Shown here piece by piece: positions 11,869-23,207 of a stretch of DNA of 64,000 nucleotides (positions within the stretch are counted from its first letter, which is position 1; each line of letters opens with the position of its first letter). A program made the position numbers and the translations under genes. Under the pieces are notes generated by a model that worked only from the letters and a program-made list of their open reading frames with translations, did no database searches and was not told the origin of the DNA. Source of the DNA: Anthostomella pinea (Eukaryota > Ascomycota > Sordariomycetes > Xylariales > Xylariaceae); NCBI GenBank assembly GCA_963556695.1, contig CAUWAG010000020.1, positions 4,712,001-4,776,000 on the forward strand, read 5' to 3'.

Positions 11869-12893
11869 CTATTCATTCTTCCTCCTCTTCGTCAGCATGC
11901 CCTCGGCCATCGCCGCAGCCATATCGCCAACATCTAGACCCCTCTTCCTCTTGCCGGTCTTCTCCAGCCCCAGGACGGTATCCTCAGCTGCGGCCCGATA
12001 AACCTTGGCGGCGCCCTGGAACGAGTCCTGCGAGAACCCGCCCTCCTCTTCGAACGTCAGCGCGATCTCCTCCATCTCCTTGACCCATCGGTACGCTTTG
12101 GGGGCCATGCTGATGACGCCGTTCTCTCCAGCCTTCCAGTGTGCCGGAATGAGGTGCTGCATCTCGTCCTTGAGCTCGTCGAGCACGCCCAGCTGCTGCG
12201 CCGTCGTGAACGACTGGATCGCCAGTGCCGTGAAGCCTTTGCTTAAGCTCGCGAAGCACATCTTCAGCCCGCTCGCCGCGCCCACGTCAGCGGAGATATG
12301 CCTCACGTTCAAGATCGACGACAGCTTCTCGCCGTAGTCTGGTATGTCAGAGAGCTTGTGCGGTCCCGAGGTGGGTATGCTGGGGACCTTCCACTCGGAG
12401 GAGTCAGCCTTCGGTGCCGGTGGCCCGCCGATGATGGCGCCGTCAATGAAGCGGATCTGGGCCCGTGACTTCTCGAACATGGATGCGATTGACTTGGTGG
12501 TCGACGGCGCCACCGCATTGAGATCTGCGTAGTAGAGAGGGCTGCTCCTCTGGAACGGACCGGTGACTGCGTCGATGATTCGCTGTGCGGTTGCTACTGC
12601 GTCTCGCGGAGGCACCACCGACAGAATGACGCTGCATGCCTCTGCGAGATCCTCGTCTGATTTGAGGACCTCGACTTGCGCGCTCTTTGCTCTCTCGACT
12701 GTGTCATTGCTGGCGAGCGTATGGAAATCAGCGGTGTGCTCAGGCCTGAGGAGGCGTGCGGGGTTCGTAACACTGACCTGCGGGCTTTGCAGTTGGTCGC
12801 GACTGCGAAGCCATTCGCGATTAACAATTTGGCAATTCCCATTCCCATGTCCCCGATGGAGATGACACCAATCTCTGCCAAGGACGAAGCCAT
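11869..12893 (-). CDS. 6-phosphogluconate/beta-hydroxyacid dehydrogenase-like NAD(P) oxidoreductase
   Basis: Two exons, 12893-12778 and 12709-11869, with a 68-bp intron (GTCAGT...GCCAG); 318 residues. The N-terminus is a Rossmann fold (AEIGVISIGDMGMGIAKLL), the middle has the VILSVVPPRDA strand and the SSPLYYADLNAVAPSTT segment typical of 6PGDH-type NAD-binding domains, and FIDGAIIGGPP plus the helical remainder (SKGFTALAIQSF) match the C-terminal DUF1932 domain that pairs with it in fungi. Enzymes of this superfamily oxidise beta-hydroxy acids; the substrate cannot be told from sequence. The C-terminus is unusually basic (KTGKRKRG and KRRKNE), possibly a nuclear signal. It is flanked by inverted copies of a 13-mer. 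Confidence 0.85.
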
Positions 12894-14420
12894 GCTGTAG
12901 GTATAGGTACTGATTTGGTTGCCTTGCCTTGCTGTTTGTTAGCCGTGTGATTTTCAACTGTCTCACGATTCACTGGTCAGCCGGTCGATGGAACACTATG
13001 TGAGGTACTTTTAGGACAAGCGCTCTGGAATAATCAACGTTATTGATTTAATCATATGGATTACAGTTGCTTATGTCAGGGTGCTTATTCCGGCGACTTG
13101 TGACGTGTAATTATAAGCAGGCAGCTACGATAACGACTTCAAGTGTTATATCTAGTTATTATTAGAGAACCTGCCCTTCTCTGGAATGAGCGGTATTCAG
13201 CTTCCACTAGGGGGCTGAAGAGCCAAAGTTTTGGCCATCTTGTTCGCTAATAAATATCCAAGATGGAATACCGAATCCTGCATGTGTTGAAACAGGCGCC
13301 TCGGCAGGCTCCCCGCCCGCCCGCCCCCTGCATTTACCATATCATCGGTGTATTTATGGGCATCTGATAACCGCAACGTTTCCCATATCTTGGTCTGTCT
13401 CTGTCGCTGTCGCTGTGTCACTGCCCATGTTACCCAAGGGAATCATCTCAACAGTGAAGTAAAGGCAGCAATCATAATCCTTCAAAGAGGATTTGAAACC
13501 TGCGTTATTACCCCGCGAGACTATCCCGGGGTCGTCCTGGCTATTATTAATTGCCAGCGGCGCAACTGATCCTCCCGCTGCCATGACTCCCAACATTGAA
13601 GGGCACGAGATGCGCGGCGGCTGTTGTGTCACCCCGAATGCGGCAAGGAACTCGTCTTTATAGTTGCGCCGTGTCCGCTGGTCCGCTCGGCCACTTCATC
13701 CGTAGAGGTTATCCTTTGCGGGGCTATTCGTCTGTAGCCACGCGGTACATCAAACACCAAATGTCATGGGGACGGCCTTGAAAGTTGGTACCGACGGAGC
13801 TCCTGATGCGTCACCGAGGCTGCCATTATTAGTCGGTATCTAATAGACTCACTGTCTGAATATGCTTTACCTTCACTGGGGCATCTGTGAGCCATCTCGC
13901 ACAACCTCGCACTCGCTCTTCCTGATGGATGCCCTCCAATACCTAGGTACCTTTGGCTAGGGTTATTATTAGCCCTACGATCTTGAGACTTGCAGTAGCC
14001 CGGTTTAGTGGTTTACAAGGGGTCAGCCAGTAAAGTCGCCGAGAATCCGGCCCGCCACCGCTCCATAGTAGGTACCTCTGGGCCAACCCTGAACCCGCCG
14101 GAAACAACTCATGCAAGAATCATCATCATCATCGTATGTGCTGCCTTCTATTCGACCTCTCTCAGCACACGACTCCCGACTATAAAGACGCCTTTTGTTC
14201 TCCCATTTCACCTCCACTGCTACAGTACTTGAAACGGCGACCAAATAGCATCAGGCTTACAAGTGGCTGGTATACCCCTCGTCTATTTCTGAGACCCATC
14301 AGATAAGGGATAGCGTCTTTGCGAACCCAGCGGCCACTCGCTATCGACTGACTGGAATCGGCAAGACCGTTGTCATATAATCAACCATCAACTGCATCAC
14401 CTCAGCGACATAATATCACA
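12894..14420. other. Gene-poor region and upstream flank of the P450 gene
   Basis: No coding signal stands out; ORFs are under 95 codons and lack motifs. It includes the reverse-complement 13-mer GGGTGCTTATTCC (13079-13091). A TATAAA-like element (ACTATAAAG, about 14178) lies roughly 240 bp before the P450 start and could be part of its promoter. Confidence 0.4.
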
Positions 14421-16155
14421 ATGGCCATCTTCCCCTTCCCGTGGCGGGCCATGACCGCTATAGCCGTCATTACATCATATCTCCTCACCTCGCGACAATC
14501 AGACTGGTCCAAGGGACAGTTCGTGGGTGGCTTCTTCGCTACGTGGTTTCTACAACTCTTCCTCTGGGCTTCTTGGGCCGTAGTGTTATGGCCCAAGTTC
14601 TTCTCGCCCTTGCGCCGTCTCCCAGAGCCAGCGGGAGGCTCGTTTTTCATGGGTCATTTCAGGGAGATCGCCGACAAGCCAACGGGAATTCCCATGAGGA
14701 GATGGTACGTGGCCTCGTCACATAAATACTGTTTTCATGCTGACTTGCTCCATAAGGGTTGATACTGTTCCTAACAATGGTCTCATGCGCTACCAATCCA
14801 TGTTCAACGAGGAGCGCGTGCTCGTCACTGGATCCAAGGCTCTCTCAGAAGTGCTTGTGACATCCAATTATGACTTCCAGAAGCCCGCCGCTCTTCGCTT
14901 CAACATTGGCCGCATTCTCGGCGTTGGCGTGCTCCTCGCTGAAGGTGACGAACATAAAGCCCAACGGAAGAATCTGATGCCTGCTTTCGCATTTCGCCAC
15001 ATCAAGGACCTGTACCCCGTCTTCTGGAGCAAGAGCCGCGAAGTCGTGCAGGCCATGACTAACGACATCATTTCGAGCACATCAGAGCCGGAACCCTCAT
15101 CAGATCCTGTAAAGGCACAGAAATCTGCCATCATAGAGGTCGGTGGCTGGGCCTCGCGCGTGACCTTGGATATCATCGGTATTGCTGGTCTTGGCCGTGA
15201 TTTCGGCGCAATCAAGGACGACAACACGGAACTCAACCAGACCTACCGAAGTGTGTTCACGCCGACGAGATCGGCGCGCATGCTGGCTTTGGTCTCAATC
15301 ATTGTTCCAGAGTGGTTCCTTGCGCGGCTCCCCGTAAAACGCAACAACGACATCGCCGCAGCCGCACAATTCATCCGTTCAGAATGTCATGATATGGTTC
15401 AGGAGAAGAAGCAGAAAATGGCGCGCAAGGAGCCGACTGGTCACGATATACTGTCCGTCGCCTTGGAATCTGGTGGTTTCTCGGATAGTGACCTTGTCGA
15501 CCAACTTATGACTTTCCTGGCTGCCGGACACGAGACGACGGCTACCTCTATGACCTGGGCTATCTACATGCTCTCGAGGTTTCCCAAGATCCAGGAGAAA
15601 CTGCGACAGGAGGTTCGCGAGAAGCTCCCCTCTATTGACTCCGATAGCGACATATCTAGTCTTGACATCGACCACATGCCGTACCTGAATGCCGTCTGCA
15701 ATGAGGTCTTACGGTATTACGCGCCAGTACCACTCACCATCCGCGAGGCAGCAAGAGACACTTCGATCATGGGCCAGAAGATACCCAAAGGCGTCCGAGT
15801 GATTCTCGCACCCTGGGCTACCAACTTTGACAAGGAGCAATGGGGACCAGACGCCCATGAGTTCAACCCCGAGCGATGGATGCCGAAGAGCGCAGACGAC
15901 AAGAGAGCAGCCAGCGGTGGGGCTGCCAGCAATTACTCATTCATGACGTTTTTACACGGGCCGAGGAGTTGCATCGGCCAGAGCTTCGCCAAGGCTGAGT
16001 TTGCATGCCTGTTGGCGAGCTGGGTGGGCCGTTTCGAGTTCTCGCTCGCGAATGAGGAGGAGATGGACGAGAAGAAGATCGAGATCAAAGGAGGTATTAC
16101 TGCCAGGCCGGCGAAGGGTATGCATGTTCATGCCACTGTCGTGGATGGCTGGTGA
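14421..16155 (+). CDS. Cytochrome P450 monooxygenase (CYP4-like class, fungal)
   Basis: Two exons, 14421-14704 and 14757-16155, 52-bp intron (GTACGT...CATAAG); 560 residues. The N-terminus has two hydrophobic segments anchoring it in the ER membrane. All P450 hallmarks are present: I-helix AGHETTATSM with the oxygen-activation Thr, the K-helix ExxR in NEVLRY, the PERW meander, and the heme loop FLHGPRSCIG with the thiolate Cys near residue 500. P450s of this class hydroxylate lipophilic substrates using NADPH:P450 reductase. The neighbouring damaged SDR and NmrA-like reductase suggest an oxidative accessory region, but no synthase gene is nearby, so a specific pathway cannot be assigned. Confidence 0.92.
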
Positions 16156-16288
16156 GAGGGGTTCAGGATAGCTGCGTTTCACTCACTCGCTGTATCATAT
16201 CCAACTCATGTGTTGCGATAGTAAACAAACGTATCATGTCTATCGAAAACTCTTACCATCGCCTGTACGCAATCTAGTAAACCCTGTT

Positions 16289-17527
16289 TCATAACCCCCT
16301 AACACCGATCTTCAAGTAGTTCGGGTCCTCATCGATGCGCTTCCTGATCTCCCCGCTCTTCAACTCATCGACGTCCCAGTTCGCCCACACAAAGCGACCA
16401 TGCAGGAATCTCGCTTCGGGCGAGGCAGCCCAGACGGCGAAGTGGCCGGGGAGGTCGGCTACCAAACACACAATCGGGGTCAGCCGCTCCGTCTCGTAAC
16501 ATCCAAGAAGCCAACCCCAGCCAAGCACCAAAAAAAGATCAAAAGCTAGGCACATAAACATACCATTATCCCAAGGAAAATCCTGCTCGCCGTATCCCGC
16601 CTTCTTCGCCCCCTGCGTGAAGATGGCCCCCGGGTGAAAACTGACAACCTGCATCCTGTCCACAGGCGTGTCGTCCGCCGCGACCTGCAGCGCCATCGCG
16701 GCGGCGCTCTTGGTCAGGCCGTAGCCCGAGTAGGTCTTGTTGCGGGCGGCGTAGTGGATCTGTACGTGGATATGTTGACGAGATGATGTTTGGTCTCGTC
16801 ATCAGTCAGTCAGTCAGTCAGTTAGCGTCAGCGTCAGCGTCCACACCGCCTGGTAACTTATTGACGGACGCACTTGAGAAGCCCGATTGACGTCGTGCCA
16901 GTGTATGAGGATGGACATGCCCATGGGGTTAGATTTAAAATCATACCTTCGTCCCTCCAGCACAACTCTCATCACTCGTCTGCCCATAAAACCGCGCGGC
17001 CATGTCCAGCTGCGCCCGCACATTCATCTCATACACCCCCCACAGCCCGCACGTCCCCATCTCGGGGACCGGCTTCGCCGGCGCGATCACCGCCGCGTTT
17101 AGTACTAGGACATTGACGATGACGCCCTCGTCGGCCAGCTGGCGCCAGAGGGCCGCGACAGCTGAGGGATCTGTGATGTCGCAGGGAAGGCCGCGGATGT
17201 CGGGTTCTGGGCTCGGTGGGAGGGATGGAGAAGAAGTTGCGGACGAGGACGAGGACGGGGGGGGGATGAAGGTGGGAATGAGGAGGGAAATTCAGCCGAG
17301 AGCTGCGCGGCGGAAGCCTGGATGAGGTCCGCGCGGCGGCCGAGGGTGATCACGCGCGAGGTGGACGCAGTGAGGAAGGCCTGCGCGATGGCGTACCCGA
17401 TGCCGCCGGCGCCGCCGCCCGTGATGAGCACGGTCCGCCCGGCTTGCGAGAGCGCGGGGCGGGTGGGCGAGATGCTGGGGTAGGGGGTCTTGTGGATGGT
17501 CTTGGTGAAGGTGAGGCCGGCGCTCAT
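16289..17527 (-). pseudogene. Short-chain dehydrogenase/reductase, frame broken
   Basis: SDR signatures are clear: cofactor motif TGGGAGGIG near the N-terminus, later LPCDITDP, VLVLNAAV, and YGLTK (the Tyr-x-x-x-Lys pair). Two problems exist. The first reading frame ends after LSAEFPS in a 9-base G run (17257-17265, plus strand); one extra base there would join the N-terminus to the downstream frame. Second, the best acceptor after the 187-bp intron (donor at 16946) is TACAG before 16759, which joins in phase but skips the nearby segment VNIST, where the catalytic Ser of SDRs should be; including VNIST leaves a one-base frame clash with IHYAARNK. The last intron (16563-16459) is clean. So the gene is either decayed or carries two sequence errors. 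Family substrate unknown. Confidence 0.65.
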
Positions 17528-18239
17528 GGTGGGCTGTCCTTGATGGTGGGTTTCGGTTTCGGGAGGATGAGTTGTGTTGGGATGGAGGATGCGGTGGTGA
17601 TGAGAGGGTTTGGTTGGGGAAGGAGAGGACTTTCTGGGGTATTTAAGTAGGTAGTGTTTGGATCACGTCGCTCCAGGGGGTGCTTATAAGTGTGCGTTGA
17701 ACATGCTACGATCTTTCACTTGCGGAATGGTCTCGGCCATGATAGACACAGATCTGGAGGACCTGACCTGCTGCCAGCATCATCGGCGGAAGCCACCCGC
17801 CAACGGGTGGATACGTCGCAAGGTTCCCCTTTCCGCAGAGATAGAAATGCGAGACCGGTATGTTTACTTGACGTCGAGCGCGGTATGTCATTCGCACTGA
17901 AATAGCACCGTAGCGGTGTTAACTGGAGCTGACCTAGATAGAGTCCGAGTGATGGACGTAAGGTAGGTCATCAGCCCGCCAATATCTTGCGGAAGGCGGT
18001 CCATAATTCCCGCCGTCCAAGACGACCTCCCCCCTGACGGCGGCTTTCGGCATCGGGTGTCTCCACAATTGTCCGTCAGATCTCATGCTGACACTCCACG
18101 ACATCTCACTCTCACTCTCACTCTCATGCCACACCCACTTATGCCGTCCGGGTTTAACAATGACACTCCATTGCAGAGCGTGACGTCTAGTGATGGCATC
18201 GCAAGGGCATGATAACTCACCGTCCTCCACTATGAGTAG
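17528..18239. other. Intergenic, no gene recognised
   Basis: Upstream flanks of the SDR (leftward) and the zinc-cluster remnant (rightward). I looked here for the missing Cys-rich DNA-binding exon of the remnant and did not find the CxxCxxxKxxC pattern. Confidence 0.45.
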
Positions 18240-19553
18240 CATATCCCCGTGGCGGCGGCCGTGGAGGCGGAAACATCCGTGGCCCCTTCGTTGATTTCTG
18301 GCGGGCTCTCAGGGGCAACCAGAGAAGCGGGTGGCGACCACTCCGCAGCGGGCGACCCGACGGGTGCGGCATTTCCACTACTCTCTTCGATAGGAGCAGA
18401 TCTTAACGGCATTTCGCAGCAGACTAGCCCGCAGGTGGCTGGTCCATCAGATGCCGTCGTCCACACCAGAGATGCCTGGTTCCTGACCCCCCAATCCTGG
18501 GTCGCCGAACACGTCCTGGACGCGGACCAGAAATTCACCGCAAACCACGTCGCCCTACTCAAGCAGTTCGTGAGCAAAGTGCAGCAGTGGCACCGCCAAT
18601 GGCTGACTCAGGGCCGTAGCCCCGGGCACCACCACGAGCTGTACGCGGTGAGCATGCCGCGGTATGTGCAAGACGCATATACAGGCATGGCCCTATACAT
18701 GGCCAAGACTCCATAGACGGAGACCACCGTCGCCCGCGTGCTCGACGACCGCGTCTCACAGCTGCTGCAGGACCAGGCGCCTTAAACATCGCCGGACGGC
18801 GGCGGCAAGACGACGCACGTCTTCGACCACCTGAGCCGGGTGCAGGCGCTGCTCACGCACCAGATGATCCGCCTGTACGACGGCGACGTCCGCATGCGGG
18901 CGCAGGCCAAGGGGCTGATCCCCACACTCTTCCAGTGGAACAGGCAGCTGCTGGAGTGCGCGCAGGACACGCTGGCGCGGCTGGACCGGCTCCGGGCCGC
19001 GGCGCTGGGCGGCGTGTTCTTCGTGCCCGGCGGCGCCCACTGTCCCACGTGGCAGACCTGGATCCTGGCCGAGAGCTTGCGGCGCACGTGGCAGATGACT
19101 AATGTGGTGCAGGAGATCTTTCTGTTCACGAAGAGGTCCTGGGTCGAGTGTCCCGGGCGCCTGCCCCATACCATGCGCAGGGGGATTTGGGAGGCGCCGT
19201 CGGCGCACGCGTGGGCGAGGATCTGCAGGGAGTCTGGTAGTCTTTTTTTGTATGGCCCACAGCTGGAGAGCGTGTTCTCGTCGACGTGTCCGTCGGAGGT
19301 CGATGAGTTCAATATGGCTCTGCTGGAGGTGTGTGGGATGGAGCAGATGGAGGGCTGGGTGGATGGGGTGGGGGGTAAGGACGTGCAGTTGCTGCCGGCG
19401 TGGAGTGATATGCTGGCGATGGATGCATGGGTTGATGCGTACGATGTGGCCGACGACTGTTGTGCTTCGTACAATGCAATCATCTTCCATAAGTCTCAGT
19501 CCGCACGCCTCGATCGAGATTCCATGTCAAGACAGTCTTGGTGGAATATATAG
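18240..19553 (+). pseudogene. Zn2Cys6-type transcription factor remnant (C-terminal regulatory region only), two stops
   Basis: One reading frame runs to 19553 with stops TAG at 18714-18716 and TAA at 18783-18785. Content matches the C-terminal portion of fungal C6 regulators: DAWFLTPQSWVAEHV, LKQFVSKVQQWHRQWL, PRYVQDAYTGMALYM, VFDHLSRVQALLTHQ, ESLRRTWQMTNVVQEI and RGIWEAPSAHAW. The homology continues straight through both stops, so they are lesions, not a terminus. The frame opens just after an acceptor-like TATGAGTAG (18231-18239), implying a lost or unseen upstream exon; no zinc cluster was found. The fragment begins with an Ala/Ser-rich segment. It is unlikely to bind DNA as it stands. 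Confidence 0.7.
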
Positions 19554-19555
19554 CT

Positions 19556-19603
19556 TGGAATAAGCAGTTCGATTCAAATAAGCAACCTCAAATGCTTATT
19601 CCA
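19556..19603. repeat. 11-bp perfect inverted repeat (hairpin)
   Basis: TGGAATAAGCA (19556-19566) is followed 26 bp later by its exact reverse complement TGCTTATTCCA (19593-19603), just 3' of the zinc-cluster remnant. The arm overlaps the 13-mer GGAATAAGCACCC found elsewhere in the window. It could be a 3'-end processing hairpin or a transposon footprint. Confidence 0.6.
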
Positions 19604-19764
19604 TAGTGTTTGTCCCATCCTCTGCATGGCTTCACAATCACGGCAGACATTGGAACACTACGCCGTTACGGTTTGAAGCGACTGAAGCGAGGAAGCCTTG
19701 GCTAAAAAACTACAATTGCAGGAAGGACTGACTTGATACCATGAGAGGACTCAAGTCTGAGTAG

Positions 19765-20948
19765 TTACATGCTCAGATGCGCGTACGGTTTCTGTACTTT
19801 CCCAGCAAGCAGTTCATCAACAAAACCGCCAAAGCTAAGCCACTCAAAATCCGGATACAACTCCCGTCCGTTGATATAGCCCAGGTACTCGGCATTTTCA
19901 GGGGTGTTGTCCTCCCGCACATACTTGGTATTCGCGTACTGAGACATGGCCATCATATACATGTTGACCGGCTCCGCCGGATTGGCCTTAAACGCCTCCC
20001 TCGCCGCTGTGATGTTCGCGAGGACTTGATCCGCTGTTACCTATTTCAAGTTAGCAATATTCCCCGAAGCCCAACCCGACATAAGGGCACACTTACGTGA
20101 GTAAGCTCCAATTTCTCCCCGGTCTTCTCCTCAACAATAGCATTAAGCTCGTTCTGGCTGAGCAGATCCGCATACGCATAAACCCTCTTATTCAAGGTCC
20201 GCTCATCCTTCATGATCCTCGCCGTCAGGCGTCCGACATCCCGCTTCCCAATGAGCATGTTCGGTGCAGCGCCACCGGCAAAGACCTCAAGGTTAGGAAT
20301 GGCAGACGCGTAGTCGAACCGCCCGCTCGGCACGCGCGGGAAGCTCGTCTCGTACCAAAAGCCCACGTCGACAATGGTGTAGCCCAGGCGCGCGCGGAAC
20401 ATGTGGTCGTGGACCTAGGAATCAGAATTAGTTAGTGGATTTATAACAGGAAACGCTGCAGTTGATTTTGTACCTCCTCCTTGCGGTCGCGCATGTCCAT
20501 GATGCCGCCGCGCGCGCTGGGCGTGCCGAAGTTGCACGGCACGAACCGCCTCACGCCGGCCTGGACGGCCGCATCGACAAGCGGGATCTGCTCGCCCACG
20601 CTCTCGGGGTAGATCGTGCTGATGATGGTGTCGGTGCCGCAGACTAGCGCTACCAGGTCTTTGATAGAACCGGTGAGATCTCCGGTCACGATCTTGAGAC
20701 CGCGGTCTCGGAGCTTCTGGGCCGCGGGCTTGTTGGCTGATGCGGTGCGGATGAAGCAGGTGACATCCTGTAGATGGAGGTTTTAGTCAATCCTGTTCGC
20801 TGCGCACACAAGGCGCATGGCCTTGGGCCAAGAAGAAGGGGTCTGTCTTTGGAGATCTTACAAATGACCCATCCTCGATGAGGGCGTCGAGAACGGTGCT
20901 GCCGGTCTCGCCCGTGGCGCCGACTATTAAGACCTTCTGCTTCGACAT
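19765..20948 (-). CDS. NmrA-like / isoflavone reductase-type NAD(P)-binding protein
   Basis: Four exons in phase: 20948-20862, 20767-20474, 20414-20097, 20040-19765; 324 residues. The start MSKQKVLIVGATGETGSTVL is the NmrA/PCBER dinucleotide motif (GxxGxxG), followed by LVCGTDTIISTIYPE and VRRFVPCNFGTP, the conserved strand of atypical SDRs related to isoflavone reductases. Later segments MLIGKRDVGRLTARI and YADLLSQNELNAI fit the C-terminal half of the same family. Members either reduce aromatic or phenolic substrates with NADPH or act as redox-sensing regulators; motifs alone do not separate the two. Introns have good branch sites (for example TTGCTAACTTG before the last acceptor). The gene reads as intact. 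Confidence 0.88.
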
Positions 20949-23000
20949 TCTGGTAACTATGAACAATGGCCTGTCCAGGTGATTGTTCGCAACGGGGGCA
21001 AAGATAAGTAATTCACATAGAGATGTTTTGTGAAGATCGAGGATGACTTATGAAGTCGATGGGTCTTATAATCATGTACGATCATGTACGATCGCGGCGC
21101 GGCGCTGTCAGAGGTCTTGGTCCAATCAGCGACACTAGCAGGCCGATTGGACGGGTATACGGTGCCGGCATGATTCTATCCCATTCTTACGTTATCTGAC
21201 TGCTTCTCTCACTCTGTGACCCCAAGCCTTGACAAGGGCATCGATATGTTCCGCAGGCGACCGATTTGTAATCAACCCCCTTTTATGCTTTGTAATCCAG
21301 CCCCTTATGCCCCGCGAGCCGGACAACACCGGACGGTTCCGCATTGCCTAGAGTGAGTTTGAGTAGGTACGTTACCTCTACAATCGCAATATGATTGTTA
21401 GAATACAAGGTCGCATATGGGAAGGCAGCCCGGCCTAGGATGGTCGAAGGCTTCTAGGCAGTCTCTCGGTATCATATGTCTAGCCTGTTACATGGCTCAC
21501 AAGACATCGGTTGGAAGCCGCGGTTCCAGATACAGGCAAGGAATGAAACATGTCGTTCTTATGTCACTGGTATACAAAAGTTGGCCGCACGACGATAAGC
21601 CATACCACGACGACTTACTTACCACTAGGTACTTGTCGTAAACCCAGGGCCACAGGCAGCAGGTTAGGAAATCCCTGGAGCAAGGCGCAGTCAGAGTAGG
21701 ACTCCTTGCATTCAAAGAACACGGAAGGACCCACGCAGAGTTGCTGCAAACTTGGAGCTCGCTCAAGATTAATCAGCGATAACTAGGGAAAAGTTCTCGT
21801 AGAAGAACGGCACTATCACCGCAGCTTGTAATAGGCGTCACAGTTTGCGAATGCACAGCTCTGCCGCTGGTCTATTTCCCTCGCATACATGATGCGTTGG
21901 GTAACTTACTTACATGTGATATGTGGAGAGAGGGGTCTGTGAACGCCTATGCCATGAAGGCCTGGGCATAGGGGTAGTGCCGGCATGACTACACGAAGGT
22001 ATGCCATGCTCAACCCCAAGGCCCATGAACGCATCGTGGTGGGCCACGGCCAAAGCAGCACCTAGCAAACAACCGCAACCCAGACCAGCGACCAATGGGG
22101 GTTAATGACAGACAGTACTTTATACTCAGACTTTGTTGATTTGAGCAATAAAAAGCAAGATAATTAGTTACCAGTAGACCTGCGATCCCGCGTAACAACA
22201 TCCCTCCCCCCCTTAATTCATACGTCCCTTGCCAACACAGCATACTCTCTTTATATAATGCTTAAAACGTAGGTGTCTTCCAATACAAGCTATCAAAGGA
22301 CTCGAACTACAATAAGGCACTCTACTGGAGACTGGTAACAACGAATCTAAATTGACATCAACCCCGTGAAGATCCTCTCTGTTGGACCTCTAGAGTCTCT
22401 CTTCGGATTCCAGCTAGGGAGCATGGAGCGGCACTGAAAGCACAGTCGGTAATACAAGACCACCCGACGGACGAATATCGTTCCGGTTTGTGGGTACTTC
22501 CAGTCGGGTTATATCCACACCAAAAGAAGACGTGTAAGTGACAATTTGACACTCCGTCATGGTCGCACTTGGTGCTTTGAACATTGGACCTTGTTCGCCG
22601 CTGTTCCATCCAATGAGTAAAACTGGCGCTGCGTAAATACTCCTTCAGGGAAAGGGCCCCAGCCACGTGCCGAAAAGGCCGGCTGGCAGGAAAAGGAGGA
22701 GGTGGAAATAATACTTGGATGTGACGAGCTGTCTAACCTATAAGGCTAAAGGGTTCTATAGGGTTTATGTTCTGAGGTAAGTCAACACAAAAGACGATAG
22801 AGGCTTCTGTCAACTAGAAGACACTCAGATGCTGGGGCTTGGTCTGAACTGGGTTCACTGAATAGTCGAGTCGTCAGGAGATTTCTCCCACCTTAGGGTT
22901 GGCTAAGATGCTTAGATTGATCACTGAGGTAGAGACTGTCTATCTGTCTAGCTAGGAAATGTCCATCTTTATATATCCAATCTCTCCCTCACTGATGGGG
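20949..23000. other. Gene-poor stretch
   Basis: About 2 kb where I see no coding sequence with motifs or coherent splice structure. It contains a small direct repeat of ATCATGTACG near 21072-21091 and G/C-poor segments. It is likely intergenic or decayed repeat DNA. Confidence 0.45.
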
Positions 23001-23072
23001 TGGATATGTTGGATAACCTTGCTATCCAAGCTATCCTGGATATGTTGGATAACCTCGCTATCCAAGCTATCC
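23001..23072. repeat. 36-bp tandem repeat, two copies
   Basis: Two adjacent 36-bp units (23001-23036, 23037-23072) beginning TGGATATGTTGGATAACC, differing at a single base (T/C). They are followed immediately by the 12-bp palindrome CATCACGTGATG (23072-23083) and a second ATCACGTGA (23089-23097). Confidence 0.85.
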
Positions 23073-23207
23073 ATCACGTGATGTCTTGATCACGTGACCT
23101 AGACGTTTCCTTGGCCCGTACGTTCTCCCGGGTTCTTCCAGTTACTGTCCATCTTGTTGGGCCTGCCAGCGGGCCTCATTCCCTGTACGCCTCGTTGGTT
23201 CGTAACA
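23007..23207. mobile_element. Possible solo LTR-like sequence
   Basis: A roughly 200-bp segment starting TGTTGG and ending CGTAACA, so the outer ends read TGTT...AACA as in many copia-type LTRs, with internal CACGTG palindromes. No 5-bp target duplication was found and the outer boundary is ambiguous because TGTTGG occurs twice in the tandem repeat (23007, 23043). No reverse transcriptase or integrase lies alongside. It is offered only as a candidate. Confidence 0.25.

Noticed and set aside
12563..12865. Plus-strand ORF opposite the 6PGDH-like gene
   Set aside because: Antisense shadow; the minus-strand gene has a Rossmann motif and consistent intron.
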